A DNA stretch of 64,000 nucleotides from DATGUA01 sp035301545 (GCA_035301545.1 DATGUA010000032.1:1-64000); one strand, 5' to 3'. Counted from the first letter of the stretch, positions 16,807 through 25,819 are shown. The notes: generated by a model not told the origin, from the letters alone. Numbers and translations: made by a program.

Positions 16807-17466
16807 TTAATCTTGAAAAAGACCTAATGTTTTATTAACATCTAAAACAAAAATTATTCCTGAACCTGGAATATCTAAATTTAAATCTTTATTAATTGAA
16901 CTAACTATTGCTTCAGTTGTTTCTATTTTAGATAATATCAGTATGATATCTTTTTCAGGTTCTATTTCAATATCAAATAATTTCATTTTTTCTTGGCTTC
17001 CAGATCCTCTACCATGGATTACAGTTCCACCTGTAGATCCAGCAGATTTTGCTGATTCTAATACCTTGTCAGATTTCCCTTTATCTACTATTGTAAATAT
17101 AGCTTCATATTCCATATTAGTTATCTCATCTCCTTTAGATTTATAGAAGGAATCTTTAGATTTTCTTAATCCTATACAATTATTTAAAGGCATTGAAAAT
17201 GCAATTCCATGATTAGGTTTATTTAAATGGAATTTGTCATTTAATTTTTCAAATAAGTTATCTTCTAAATTCTTATCTAAGATCATAATTAATATTTCTT
17301 TACGAATTTCATTTAATCCTAGAATATTAAGTAAATGACTTTCTGTAGTTCCTTTCCCTAGAAAAAAGGTTCCACCAGTAACTCCCATCTTTTTTGCTTC
17401 TTTTAACATTTTATTTGCTTCCCCAAAATCAACTATAATACAAAATAATGAATAATCCTTAATCAC
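16807..17466 (-). CDS. Tandem PII-like signalling protein
   Basis: About 219 residues from GTG 17466, chosen for its spacing from GGAAGG. It contains two PII-like ferredoxin-fold repeats. Each has a TGGT-(F/V)-x2-G-(K/R)-G loop (GVTGGTFFLGKGTTE, about residues 30-40; GSTGGTVIHGRGSGS, second half), a K-E-I/K-D-I strand with ILIM/ILIL, and a glycine turn with a closing (C/T)-(I/L)-GL strand. PII proteins sense nucleotides and metabolites and bind transporters. This gene overlaps the end of the DUF1538 membrane protein, so it is probably its dedicated regulator. The GlnB tyrosine motif is absent. Confidence 0.78.
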   Translation of the reverse strand: MIKDYSLFCIIVDFGEANKMLKEAKKMGVTGGTFFLGKGTTESHLLNILGLNEIRKEILIMILDKNLEDNLFEKLNDKFHLNKPNHGIAFSMPLNNCIGLRKSKDSFYKSKGDEITNMEYEAIFTIVDKGKSDKVLESAKSAGSTGGTVIHGRGSGSQEKMKLFDIEIEPEKDIILILSKIETTEAIVSSINKDLNLDIPGSGIIFVLDVNKTLGLFQD

Positions 17467-18940
17467 TATTATCACCTTCCTTTTTTGCCTTAAGTTTAAA
17501 TATAAGACCTAAAAGTTCAATAGCTACTAATGGAGTCATAGCAACCATAGCAATAACTCCAAATCCATCTATTAACACATTAGCATTAGGGAGAGAACCA
17601 GCAGCCCCTTGAGCAAATGCTAGTATAAATGTGGCAGTCATTGGACCAGAAGCTACACCACCAGAATCATATGCTATACCAACGAAGATAGGTGGAACTT
17701 TATAACTTAAAAACGCAGCTAATGCAAATCCAGGTAATAAAAAATGCCATAATTTCAGACCTGGAATCATGATTCTTAACATAGACATAGATACTGCGAA
17801 AGCAATACCGATAGATAAAGTTACTAATATAACCTTTTTCTTTATATGACCTGCTGTGACTTCTTCTACCTGTTCTGTTAATACATATACTGCAGGCTCG
17901 GCTAATACTACTACTGTTCCTAATATGAAGCCAATAACTGGTAATAACCAAGATGACTCTAAACTAGCAATACCATCTCCCATAAATCTACCAACTTCCA
18001 TGAACCCAGCATTTACTCCAACCATAAATAGTGTAAGTCCAAGATATGTATAGATCAATCCTTTTAATATTCTATTTCTAGTTTTTTTATCTAATTTAAA
18101 TCTAAAATAATCAAAGATTAAGAATAAAATAGTTAAAGGAAGTAATGTTATCATAGACTCCCACATTAATTGTGGAAAGATTTTGAGATATGGAGATATA
18201 ATACCTACATTATTTACAACGGCTTCAGCTTCTCCTTGAATACTATCTGTAGCTGCTATAATATTCATCATCATAATAGCAAGTATTGGGCCAGAAGATG
18301 CTAGACCTACTAAACCAAAACTGTCCTCTTCAGAAGTTTTCCCGCCTTTTAATTGTGATACACCTAATCCTAAGGCTAATATGAAAGGGGTAGTCATGGC
18401 TCCAGTAGTTGCTCCTGATGCATCTACAGATATGGCTAGAAATTCTTCAGTAACCCAAAAACCTAAAATGAAAATAATGAAATACACTATTGTAAAAAGT
18501 TTATTCAATGGTTTTTCATATAGAATTCGAAGTAATCCTATACCTACCATTAATCCAACTCCAATAGATACAACGATTAAGATTGAAGAGCTAGAGATAA
18601 GATTTCCAGTTGCATCATTAACTTGATTAGCAAGAATTTGTAAATCAGGTTCAGCAATTGTTATTAAAAAGCCTAATATAAATCCAAATCCACCAACAAA
18701 GTAAGATTTATTAGTTTTAGCAATAGTTTCTCCCATAAGTTGACCTATAGGGCTAATACCTAAATCGGCACCAAATAAAAATATACCTAATCCAATAATT
18801 ATAAATATAGAACCAACAAGAAATCTAATAAGCATTTCATTTTCTATAGGTACTACAGTAAAATTAAGTATAATTACTATTAAAGTTATAGGTAAAACAG
18901 ACAAAGCTACCTCTTTAAATCGATTAATTAATACATTCAA
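17459..18940 (-). CDS. DUF1538 membrane protein, two homologous halves
   Basis: 493 residues, about 12 or more hydrophobic segments. The protein is an internal duplication: IFLFGADLGISPIGQLMGE in the first half resembles LFMVGVNAGFMEVGRFMGD in the second, and SGATTGAMTTPFILALG resembles SGGVASGPMTATFILAFA. This two-domain layout is the usual form of DUF1538 proteins, which are probably transporters with unknown substrate. The downstream gene overlaps it by eight bases and encodes a tandem PII-like protein, suggesting post-translational gating by a small-molecule sensor. It is transcribed from about 18950, behind AGGAGG. Confidence 0.85.
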   Translation of the reverse strand: MNVLINRFKEVALSVLPITLIVIILNFTVVPIENEMLIRFLVGSIFIIIGLGIFLFGADLGISPIGQLMGETIAKTNKSYFVGGFGFILGFLITIAEPDLQILANQVNDATGNLISSSSILIVVSIGVGLMVGIGLLRILYEKPLNKLFTIVYFIIFILGFWVTEEFLAISVDASGATTGAMTTPFILALGLGVSQLKGGKTSEEDSFGLVGLASSGPILAIMMMNIIAATDSIQGEAEAVVNNVGIISPYLKIFPQLMWESMITLLPLTILFLIFDYFRFKLDKKTRNRILKGLIYTYLGLTLFMVGVNAGFMEVGRFMGDGIASLESSWLLPVIGFILGTVVVLAEPAVYVLTEQVEEVTAGHIKKKVILVTLSIGIAFAVSMSMLRIMIPGLKLWHFLLPGFALAAFLSYKVPPIFVGIAYDSGGVASGPMTATFILAFAQGAAGSLPNANVLIDGFGVIAMVAMTPLVAIELLGLIFKLKAKKEGDNSD

Positions 18941-19021
18941 AAGTTAACCTCCTTTATTTAGTTATAAAAAGTGATTACTAAGACTATAACACTAAAACAA
19001 TAAGATAATCAATAGTATAAA

Positions 19022-19067
19022 GAAAAATAATAATTAGTTTTCAATAATAACTAATTATTATTTTTCC
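19022..19067. terminator. Bidirectional hairpin after the RemA-like gene
   Basis: AAAAATAATAATTAGTT and AACTAATTATTATTTTT form a perfect stem. On the minus strand it ends the RemA-like gene. Confidence 0.75.
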
Positions 19068-19078
19068 TTATATTTATT

Positions 19079-19450
19079 TTATTCAATCTCCTCTTGTTCA
19101 TTAATAATTTCTTCGATTTTTAATGCAATCTTTTCTAAGTCTAGTTTAGCTTCCTTTTTTATACTCTTTTTTAACATAGGTCCAATTTGAGTTATATCAT
19201 CTAGAATGTCTTGTAGGAGTTCTAATGCTGCTGTAGCTTCAATAACTTCCTTTGGTGTCTCTACCATACTAGATAGTATGGCTGTTTCAGTTCTAGATGC
19301 AATCATAGGTTTATCAGTGCCTTCAACATAGACATAAGTCCTTTTACCTGGACCACGATCTTCCTCAATAGGTTCCATACCTATAATTTTATCTGATCTA
19401 ATAAACTTTCCATAACCTAAAGGTACTATCACATTTTTTCTAATCTCCAT
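19079..19450 (-). CDS. RemA/DUF370-like regulator with a C-terminal extension
   Basis: 123 residues. The first ~65 follow the RemA/DUF370 pattern: VPLGYGKFIRSDKIIGMEPIEED is like the start of RemA (a GFGN...R-II motif), and ...VYVEGTDKPMIASRTETAILSSM is like its RTRAVIVMDSDHVILSA region with an insert. RemA-type proteins are ring-forming DNA binders controlling matrix genes in Bacillus. Residues ~66-123 form an acidic helical tail (ALELLQDILDDITQIGPML) absent from classical RemA, so this belongs to a longer subfamily. Function here is inferred only. It is a monocistronic gene with a terminator downstream. Confidence 0.6.
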   Translation of the reverse strand: MEIRKNVIVPLGYGKFIRSDKIIGMEPIEEDRGPGKRTYVYVEGTDKPMIASRTETAILSSMVETPKEVIEATAALELLQDILDDITQIGPMLKKSIKKEAKLDLEKIALKIEEIINEQEEIE

Positions 19451-19589
19451 TATATCACCTTTCTATTAGCTATAGTATATTTTATACTAAATTTATCCTA
19501 TTATACTTCTACCCTAAAGATACAATCTTAATATTTTATTAAAATGGAATGTTTATAACTAAAATCCTAAAGTATTCTTATCTTTACTT

Positions 19590-20103
19590 TATCCATTAGT
19601 ATTTTTTAGTTTTCAAACATTTGGACTTTAATATGCTACTTCTTCGGAAACTGAAATTTTATTAGCAGTGTCACCAGTATTTACATTAATATTGGCTACA
19701 TATTTTTTAAATGAAGGAAACTACAAGTTTACAAAAGATATCTATATTCTTATTAGTTTTGGGAGTAATCTATATTACAGTTAAGAAAGGAGTCTCTCTT
19801 CAATTAGGGAATTTCAAAGGAATTATATTATTAGTATTATCTGCTTTATCTATGTCAGGATATAGTGTTATGGTTAGAGGTTTAACTAAAGATTTTTCAA
19901 GTATAGAACTTACTTATATGATGAATATTATTAGCTTTATTTTCTTTAATATTATATCTATCGGAAAATATTTAATTAATGAAGGTTTAGGAAACTTTTT
20001 TCCTAGGAGAACAAATATTTTATTATCATATTTTAGGTTCAATTCTCATTGTAGGCGGAGTATTAGGAGCGAATTTTTTAGATAAAGATCCTGTTAAAAC
20101 ATA
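19590..20103 (+). pseudogene. EamA-family (DMT) drug/metabolite transporter, decayed
   Basis: Fragments of one EamA protein appear in order but in different frames. They are FSFQTFGL, then a stop, then YATSSETEILLAVSPVFTLILATYFLNEG (19624-19715), then a shift into a frame with LLVLGVIYITVKKG and SMSGYSVMVRGLTKDFSSIELTYM (19711-19975), then a further shift into GSILIVGGVLGANFLDKDPVKT, which ends at 20103. The N-terminal part and several helices are missing. There is no start site in the first fragment. It is therefore a multiply broken remnant, not a working exporter. Confidence 0.85.
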
Positions 20104-20212
20104 ATTAGTAATGTGGTCTACAAATAAGACATATCTATTAGATTTTAAGAATGAATTAATAGGGTATGTATAATTATGACAGCAAGTTTTTATTTATAGA
20201 AAGGAGATATAA

Positions 20213-20719
20213 ATGAAGAAGATTGCTATATTGTTAGAAAACCTATTTGATGAAAGAGAATTAATATATCCTTATTTTAGATTATTAGAAGAAGGATATG
20301 AAGTAGATCTAATTGGAACTGAGAAGGATACAGTATATACTTCAAAATCAGGAGTGACTGAAAAAAGCACATATTCATCTGAAGAAATATCAGCAAAAGA
20401 TTATGATGGGGTAGTAATACCTGGTGGATTTTCTCCAGATTATATGAGAAGGTGTAAGGCTACTGTAGATTTTGTAAAAGATATGAATAAAGAAGGTAAA
20501 TTAATAGCAGCTATTTGTCATGGACCGTGGATATTAGCATCTGCTTGTGATATTAAAGGTAAAAGATTAACTTCTTTCCCTTCATTGAGAGATGATTTAA
20601 TAAATGCTGGAGCAGAACATGTAGATGAAGAGGTAGTAGTAGATGGAGGGATAATTACTTCAAGAAATCCTAATGATTTACCTGCATTCTTAAAAGCAAT
20701 AATAGAAAATCTTGATTAA
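20213..20719 (+). CDS. DJ-1/PfpI family protein
   Basis: 168 residues behind AAGGAG. It has the class I glutamine-amidotransferase-like fold with nucleophile elbow AAICHGPW (C102, H103) and the conserved acidic residues in the DERELIYP segment (14-16). Family members include PfpI/YhbO/Hsp31-type proteins described as stress proteins, proteases or glyoxalase/deglycase enzymes; biochemical roles are debated, so only the family is claimed. It stands alone between the EamA remnant and the sigma-54 regulator, followed by a strong terminator. Confidence 0.88.
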   Translation: MKKIAILLENLFDERELIYPYFRLLEEGYEVDLIGTEKDTVYTSKSGVTEKSTYSSEEISAKDYDGVVIPGGFSPDYMRRCKATVDFVKDMNKEGKLIAAICHGPWILASACDIKGKRLTSFPSLRDDLINAGAEHVDEEVVVDGGIITSRNPNDLPAFLKAIIENLD

Positions 20720-20722
20720 TCA

Positions 20723-20762
20723 ATAAGGCCAGTGAATTTAAAAATTCACTGGCCTTATCTTA
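20723..20762 (+). terminator. Terminator after the DJ-1 gene
   Basis: ATAAGGCCAGTGAATTT and AAATTCACTGGCCTTAT form a perfect 17-base stem followed by CTTA. The T-run is short but the stem is very stable. Confidence 0.75.
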
Positions 20763-20861
20763 TAAATTATAAAAATCTTGAATAACTACCAAAAGTTCGG
20801 CTTTTATACTATAATGTAGATGATAAGATTTAAAATTTTTAAAAGTTAGAAAGGGGATACT

Positions 20862-22649
20862 ATGTCCTATTTAAAATTAGCACAAGACAAAATGCAGAGT
20901 CTATCAGAAACTATAGCTTCTGCTTTAAATATAGAAGTAGCTATTGCAGATAAAAACTTAACTAGAATAGTAGGTACTGGAGATTTCTATAATAAAATTA
21001 ATGAGAATTGCTCTGAAGACTCTTTGTTTGCAAAAGTTATAGAAAATGGAGAATATATAATAAATTTAACAGAAAATAAATATTGTATTAATTGTTCAGA
21101 TAGAAAGAATTGTCCAGAGTTTGCTAATATGTCCTATCCTATAAGATCAGATGGTGAGGTAATAGGGGTTGTTAGTTTTGCTTCTTTTGATCCTGATCAG
21201 ACTGATATTATGAGAGTAAAAAAAGATGAATATTTTAATATGTTAAAAGAATCTTCTAGAATAGTAGAACAGGAAATAACTAATATAAAGATAGGAAATA
21301 AATTTAAAAAAGACATAGCAGAAGTAGATGAGATAATTAATGGTTTAAATAAAGGAATACTTATATTAAACTCTGACAAGCAAATCATTCATATAAATGC
21401 AAAAGCTTTACAGTCTCTAGATTTAAGCCTATCAGATGATAAGATAGCTCAACAACATATCAATGATTTTATAGAAGGAATAGAGTTAAGAGATAGAGGA
21501 AATGATGAGTTAATAGGTTGCTGGGAGATTAATGGGGAGAAGGTTAGAGTTATATATACGGTAAATAAAATAACTATTACAGATTCCAAATATTCATTAA
21601 TGATAAGTTTTGATATAATTAGTGATATTATAAATATAGCTAAAACTTATGAGAATAAAGAAAAAATATATTTTAAAGATATAATAGGAAATAGCAAGCC
21701 ACTTTTAAAAGCAATAAATAAATCTAAAATTGCGGCATCTACAGATTCAACTATATTGCTTCAAGGTGATAGTGGGACAGGAAAAGAATTATTTGCTAGA
21801 TCTATACATAATGAAAGTCTAAGAAAATCAGGTCCCTTTGTTGCTATAAATTGTGGTAGTATTCCAGAAAACTTAATAGAATCAGAACTATTTGGGTATG
21901 AAAAGGGAGCTTTTACAGGGGCTAATATAAATGGAAAAAAAGGTAAAATAGAATTAGCTAACAATGGAACTTTATTTTTAGATGAAATAGGAGATTTACC
22001 TCCTTATTTACAGACTAGATTATTAAGAGTGTTACAAGAAAGAACTATTGATAGATTAGGTGGAGAAGAATCTATAGATATTAATATAAGAGTAATATCA
22101 GCAACTAATAAAGATTTAGAAAAGTTAGTCAAAGAGGGGAAGTTTCGACTAGATCTATATTACAGATTAAATGTTATTCCTATTGGTTTACCTTCTTTAA
22201 AAGAACGAGAAGAAGATGTATTTTTATGTTCAGAATATATTATAGACAAGATGTGTAATAAAATGGATAAAGGGGTGAAGATATTATCTGATAAAGTAAA
22301 AGAACTATTTAGAAGATATTCATGGCCTGGAAATATTAGGGAACTAGAGAATATATTAGAACATGGTATATGTTTTTCAACAAATAGTTATATAGAATTA
22401 GAAGATTTACCAGAATATTTTGTAAGAGAAAATCATACAAAAGAGAAAGAAGTTTTAGTTGAGGACAGGTTGTTTTCAATTAAAAAAGATAAAAGTTTAG
22501 AAGAATTAAAGATAGACTTTGAAAGAACAGTTATAAATAAGTTAATGGGTGAATATGGAAGTACAGTTGAAGGAAAAAAGATAGTGGCAGATAAATTGAA
22601 TATAGGTCTTACAACTCTCTATAGAAAAATAAATCATTATGAAAATTAA
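20862..22649 (+). CDS. Sigma-54-dependent transcriptional activator, probable cysteine-desulfidase regulator
   Basis: 595 residues. The N-terminal sensory region (about 1-140) contains a Cys cluster (C-x2-C-x5-C in CINCSDRKNC, about 78-87) and a GAF-like end (PIRSDGEVIGVVSF). A PAS-like segment follows (about 150-260). The AAA+ domain has Walker A GDSGTGKE, the sigma-54 contact loop GAFTGA and an arginine-rich sensor region (FRLDLYYRLNV). The C-terminus has a Fis-type helix-turn-helix (VADKLNIGLTTLYRKI). A -24/-12 promoter stands directly downstream, in front of the cysteine-desulfidase-family gene. This resembles the CdsR-cdsB arrangement reported in Clostridioides difficile. The Cys cluster could bind a metal or sense thiols; that is inference. 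Confidence 0.88.
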   Translation: MSYLKLAQDKMQSLSETIASALNIEVAIADKNLTRIVGTGDFYNKINENCSEDSLFAKVIENGEYIINLTENKYCINCSDRKNCPEFANMSYPIRSDGEVIGVVSFASFDPDQTDIMRVKKDEYFNMLKESSRIVEQEITNIKIGNKFKKDIAEVDEIINGLNKGILILNSDKQIIHINAKALQSLDLSLSDDKIAQQHINDFIEGIELRDRGNDELIGCWEINGEKVRVIYTVNKITITDSKYSLMISFDIISDIINIAKTYENKEKIYFKDIIGNSKPLLKAINKSKIAASTDSTILLQGDSGTGKELFARSIHNESLRKSGPFVAINCGSIPENLIESELFGYEKGAFTGANINGKKGKIELANNGTLFLDEIGDLPPYLQTRLLRVLQERTIDRLGGEESIDINIRVISATNKDLEKLVKEGKFRLDLYYRLNVIPIGLPSLKEREEDVFLCSEYIIDKMCNKMDKGVKILSDKVKELFRRYSWPGNIRELENILEHGICFSTNSYIELEDLPEYFVRENHTKEKEVLVEDRLFSIKKDKSLEELKIDFERTVINKLMGEYGSTVEGKKIVADKLNIGLTTLYRKINHYEN

Positions 22650-22655
22650 TTTTCC

Positions 22656-22704
22656 AAAAAAGGCAATATCTTTCTTATATATGAAAAATAGATTGTCTTT
22701 TTAT
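22656..22704 (+). terminator. Terminator after the sigma-54 activator gene
   Basis: AAAGGCAATATCTTTC pairs (with bulge) with GAAAAATAGATTGTCTTT, followed by TTATTT. It makes the downstream genes depend on their own promoter. Confidence 0.7.
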
Positions 22705-22714
22705 TTAAAAATGA

Positions 22715-22734
22715 CTTGTTATAAATAAAACAAG
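22715..22734 (+). promoter_or_regulatory. Possible upstream activator site for the sigma-54 regulator
   Basis: CTTGTT and AACAAG form a dyad with an eight-base spacer, 56 bases upstream of the -24 box. This is a plausible enhancer position for a Fis-type activator, but the site is judged from symmetry alone. Confidence 0.4.
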
Positions 22735-22789
22735 GCCTAATTAATATTGAAAGTATCTATCTTTAATTTTATTAAAATATATAATTACC

Positions 22790-22805
22790 TGGCATGATAT
22801 TTGCA
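22790..22805 (+). promoter_or_regulatory. Sigma-54 (-24/-12) promoter
   Basis: TGGCATGATATTTGCA matches the consensus TGGCAC-N5-TTGCA with one change and correct spacing between GG and GC. It lies 43 bases before the start of the desulfidase-family gene and just after a sigma-54 activator gene, which makes the call strong. Confidence 0.87.
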
Positions 22806-22847
22806 TTAATATAGTGGCAAATAGAAATTAAAGTGAGGTAATATATT

Positions 22848-24149
22848 ATGATAACAATGGAAAAAGTTAGAACAGATTATTCTAAAAGATTTTTACAAAC
22901 TCTTATAAATGGTGTAAAACCTGCTTTAGGGTGTACAGAACCAGTAGCAGTTGGATTAGCTACAGCTAAAGCTTATGAAGGAGTAAAAGGAGATGTAAAA
23001 AATATACATGTTAAAGTAAGTCCTAATGTATTTAAAAATGGCATGGGAGTTGGAATACCAGGAACTAAAGAAATAGGATTAGTATTTGCTTCAGCTTTAG
23101 GAGTTACCTGTGGGGATGCAAGTTTAGGACTTGAAGTATTTAGTCCTGTTAATGATGAAGCTATTAATGAAGCTGATAGATTATTAAAAGAAGAGATTGT
23201 AAAAGTAGAATTAGAAGATAGAAAAGGGAATTTTTATATAGAAGCAAATATAGAAACTAATAATGGAAAAGGTATTTGCATTATAAAGTCAAATCATACC
23301 AATATAGTATACGTAGAGGCTAATGGGGAAGTTTTATTTGAGAAAGATGAAGTTAATAGTTCAGATTCTAATAGTAATGAATATTTAAAAAATATTACTA
23401 TACAAGATATTAGAGAATTTGTTGAGACTGTAGATTTTTCTGATATAGAGTTTTTATTAGAGGGTGTAAAACTAAATATAGATATAGCTGAAGTAGGATT
23501 AGAACAAAAATCTGGACCTGGAATAGGAGCTGCTATGGATTTATTAATATCTGAGGGGGTGATGCAAAAGGATATCATTAGTGAAGCAAGAATGCTAGCT
23601 TCTGCTGCTTGTGATGCGAGAATGGCAGGAGTAAATATGCCAGTGATGAGTAGTGGAGGTAGTGGTAATCAAGGAATTACAGCTATAATTCCACCGGCAC
23701 TTGTATGTGATCATATAGGATGTGATGATGATAAGTTAGCTAGAACTTTAGCTTTTAGTCATCTAGTTGTCGCATATACAAAAGTATATTTAGGTGGATT
23801 ATCTCCAGTATGTGGGTGTGCAGTATCAGCAGGGATTGGTGCTACATCATCTATTGTATGGACTTTAGGAGGCACTAATGAGCAGATAGGTGGAGCAATA
23901 AAAAATATAGTAGGTACCTTAACAGGTATGGTATGTGATGGAGCCAAAGGTGGATGTGCATTTAAAATATCTACAGCCACATCTGAAGCAATTATCCAAG
24001 CACAATTAGCTATGGAAAATGTAGTCATTGATGATAATGATGGAATTGTTCATCCGAAGGCAGAAGAAACTATTAGAAACTTAGCAAGTTTTTGTAACAA
24101 AGGTATGAAAAATGCAGATAATGAGATTATTAGGATAATGACTAAATAG
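22848..24149 (+). CDS. L-cysteine desulfidase family protein (CyuA/CdsB, formerly UPF0597)
   Basis: 433 residues. The family is related to the alpha chain of iron-sulfur serine dehydratase and splits cysteine into pyruvate, ammonia and sulfide. Conserved cysteines that could hold a [4Fe-4S] cluster are visible in ALGCTEPVAVGLA (near residue 28), GGLSPVCGCAVSAG (about 320-335) and GMVCDGAKGGCAFKI (about 360-375). The glycine-rich SSGGSGNQGITA is also present. It is driven by the sigma-54 promoter and followed 17 bases later by a symporter, so uptake and degradation of a thiol or hydroxy amino acid are probably coupled. Serine cannot be excluded as substrate. Confidence 0.88.
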   Translation: MITMEKVRTDYSKRFLQTLINGVKPALGCTEPVAVGLATAKAYEGVKGDVKNIHVKVSPNVFKNGMGVGIPGTKEIGLVFASALGVTCGDASLGLEVFSPVNDEAINEADRLLKEEIVKVELEDRKGNFYIEANIETNNGKGICIIKSNHTNIVYVEANGEVLFEKDEVNSSDSNSNEYLKNITIQDIREFVETVDFSDIEFLLEGVKLNIDIAEVGLEQKSGPGIGAAMDLLISEGVMQKDIISEARMLASAACDARMAGVNMPVMSSGGSGNQGITAIIPPALVCDHIGCDDDKLARTLAFSHLVVAYTKVYLGGLSPVCGCAVSAGIGATSSIVWTLGGTNEQIGGAIKNIVGTLTGMVCDGAKGGCAFKISTATSEAIIQAQLAMENVVIDDNDGIVHPKAEETIRNLASFCNKGMKNADNEIIRIMTK

Positions 24150-24166
24150 TAAAGGGGAGGAAGAAA

Positions 24167-25345
24167 GTGTCAAAAGTTAAAGATAGTTTAATTGTAAAAC
24201 TCTTATTAGCAATAGTGGTAGGTGTTATATTAGGATTAGTGGCTAATGAACAATTTATAAATATTATTCAATCTATAAAACATGTAGCTGGAGAATTTAT
24301 ATTTTTCTGTGTACCATTAATTATTATAGGATTTATAGCACCATCAATTACAAGTTTAAGATCTGATGCTAGTAGAATGTTAGGAACTACATTAATGATA
24401 GCTTATTTATCATCAGTAGGTGCAGCTTTATTTTCTACTATAGCAGGATATATCATTATTCCAAATTTAAATATTTCAACAGATATAGGTAGTTTAAAAG
24501 AATTGCCAGAGATGATATTTCAATTAGATATTCCAGCAATTATGCCTGTAATGTCAGCTTTAGTATTTGCAATAGTGATAGGTCTAACTGTAATATGGAC
24601 TAGGTCTAAAACCATAGAAAAAATTCTTAATGAATTTAATAATATAATGTTGTCAGTAGTAGAAAGAATGATAATTCCTATATTACCAATATTTATAGCT
24701 ACAACTTTCGCAACTTTAGCATATGAAGGTGGAATTACTAAACAATTACCTGTATTCTTAAGTGTAATAGTAATTGCTATAATAGGTCACTTTATTTGGT
24801 TAGCTGTGTTATATGGAATAGCAGGAGTAATATCAGGAGAAAATCCTAAAGAGGTATTTAAACACTATGTATCTCCATATTTAACAGCAGTAGGAACTAT
24901 GTCATCAGCAGCAACATTACCAGTTGCTTTAGAATCTGCTAGAAATTCATCTGTATTAGATGATGAGGTAGTAGACTTTGCAATACCAATTTGTTCTACA
25001 ATTCATCTTTGTGGATCAGTACTTACAGAAGTATTTTTTGTGATGACAATATCTCAAGTATTATATGGTGAACTGCCATCATTAATAAATATGATTCTCT
25101 TTGTAGTATTATTAGGTATATTTGCAGTAGGAGCGCCAGGAGTACCAGGAGGTACTGTAATGGCTTCACTTGGATTAGTAACAGGGATTATAGGATTTGA
25201 TTCTTCAGGGGTAGCGTTGCTAATGTCTGTTTTTGCCCTACAAGATAGCTTTGGTACTGCTTGTAATATAGTAGGTGATGGGGCGATTGCTCTTATGTTA
25301 ACAGGATTATATGGAAAAGATAAAACTAAAGAAAGTAAAGCATAA
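24167..25345 (+). CDS. DAACS-family symporter partnered with the cysteine desulfidase
   Basis: 392 residues from GTG 24167 behind AAGGGGAGG. It is a polytopic membrane protein of the dicarboxylate/amino acid:cation symporter family: TMSSAATLPVALESARN replaces the serine-rich loop, CSTIHLCGSV stands where NMDGTA is usual, and GAPGVPGGTV matches the C-terminal motif. The altered sodium-site motif places it in a divergent clade. Its position in the sigma-54 operon suggests import of the enzyme's substrate, perhaps cysteine or cystine; this is inferred from context only. A terminator follows. Confidence 0.85.
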   Translation: MSKVKDSLIVKLLLAIVVGVILGLVANEQFINIIQSIKHVAGEFIFFCVPLIIIGFIAPSITSLRSDASRMLGTTLMIAYLSSVGAALFSTIAGYIIIPNLNISTDIGSLKELPEMIFQLDIPAIMPVMSALVFAIVIGLTVIWTRSKTIEKILNEFNNIMLSVVERMIIPILPIFIATTFATLAYEGGITKQLPVFLSVIVIAIIGHFIWLAVLYGIAGVISGENPKEVFKHYVSPYLTAVGTMSSAATLPVALESARNSSVLDDEVVDFAIPICSTIHLCGSVLTEVFFVMTISQVLYGELPSLINMILFVVLLGIFAVGAPGVPGGTVMASLGLVTGIIGFDSSGVALLMSVFALQDSFGTACNIVGDGAIALMLTGLYGKDKTKESKA

Positions 25346-25352
25346 ATTTAAG

Positions 25353-25386
25353 GTAAGCTACGGTATATACCGTAGCTTATTTTTTA
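25353..25386 (+). terminator. Terminator of the cysteine-desulfidase operon
   Basis: GTAAGCTACGGTAT and ATACCGTAGCTTAT form a stable stem followed by TTTTTTAT. Confidence 0.85.
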
Positions 25387-25464
25387 TCTAGATTAATTTA
25401 TATTTTCATAAAATTCTTCTAATTAACATAATATCTTATAGGAAGATATAAAGGAGGAGGTATT

Positions 25465-25758
25465 ATGTTTGAGGATTTTATGACAATAGATATGTTGACA
25501 ACTTTTGCTGGAATTACTACTGCAGTAATAGTTATAGTGCAATTTACTAAACCATTAGTGAAAAAGAGATTTGGGGATCATTTTGTAAGATTATACAGTT
25601 TTTTAATTTCACTAATATTAATTGGAGTCTTTACAAATGATAATTTTAATATACAAGGGATAATTCTTATGATTATAAATTCTACGATGGTTACAATAGC
25701 AAGTATAGGTGGTTATGAAATGTTAGTAGATCCAATGGCACAGAAGACTAGAAGATAG
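25465..25758 (+). CDS. Small holin-like membrane protein, unknown function
   Basis: 97 residues behind AAGGAGGAGG. Three hydrophobic segments (about 8-28, 42-60 and 64-84) and a short charged tail (MAQKTRR) give it a holin-like appearance. There is no endolysin or other phage gene near it, so a phage origin is not supported. It is flanked by terminators on both sides and is probably transcribed alone. Confidence 0.6.
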   Translation: MFEDFMTIDMLTTFAGITTAVIVIVQFTKPLVKKRFGDHFVRLYSFLISLILIGVFTNDNFNIQGIILMIINSTMVTIASIGGYEMLVDPMAQKTRR

Positions 25759-25783
25759 ATTTGAAAATTAATTAAGTATACAA

Positions 25784-25819
25784 AAAATAGCCTAAGAAAA
25801 TTTTCTTAGGTTATTTTTT
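25784..25819 (+). terminator. Terminator after the holin-like gene
   Basis: AAAATAGCCTAAGAAAA pairs with TTTTCTTAGGTTATTTT, followed by further T residues. Confidence 0.85.

Noticed and set aside
25465..25758. Holin-like protein as a mark of a prophage
   Set aside because: No lysin, integrase, structural gene or attachment site nearby; only a small membrane protein is supported.
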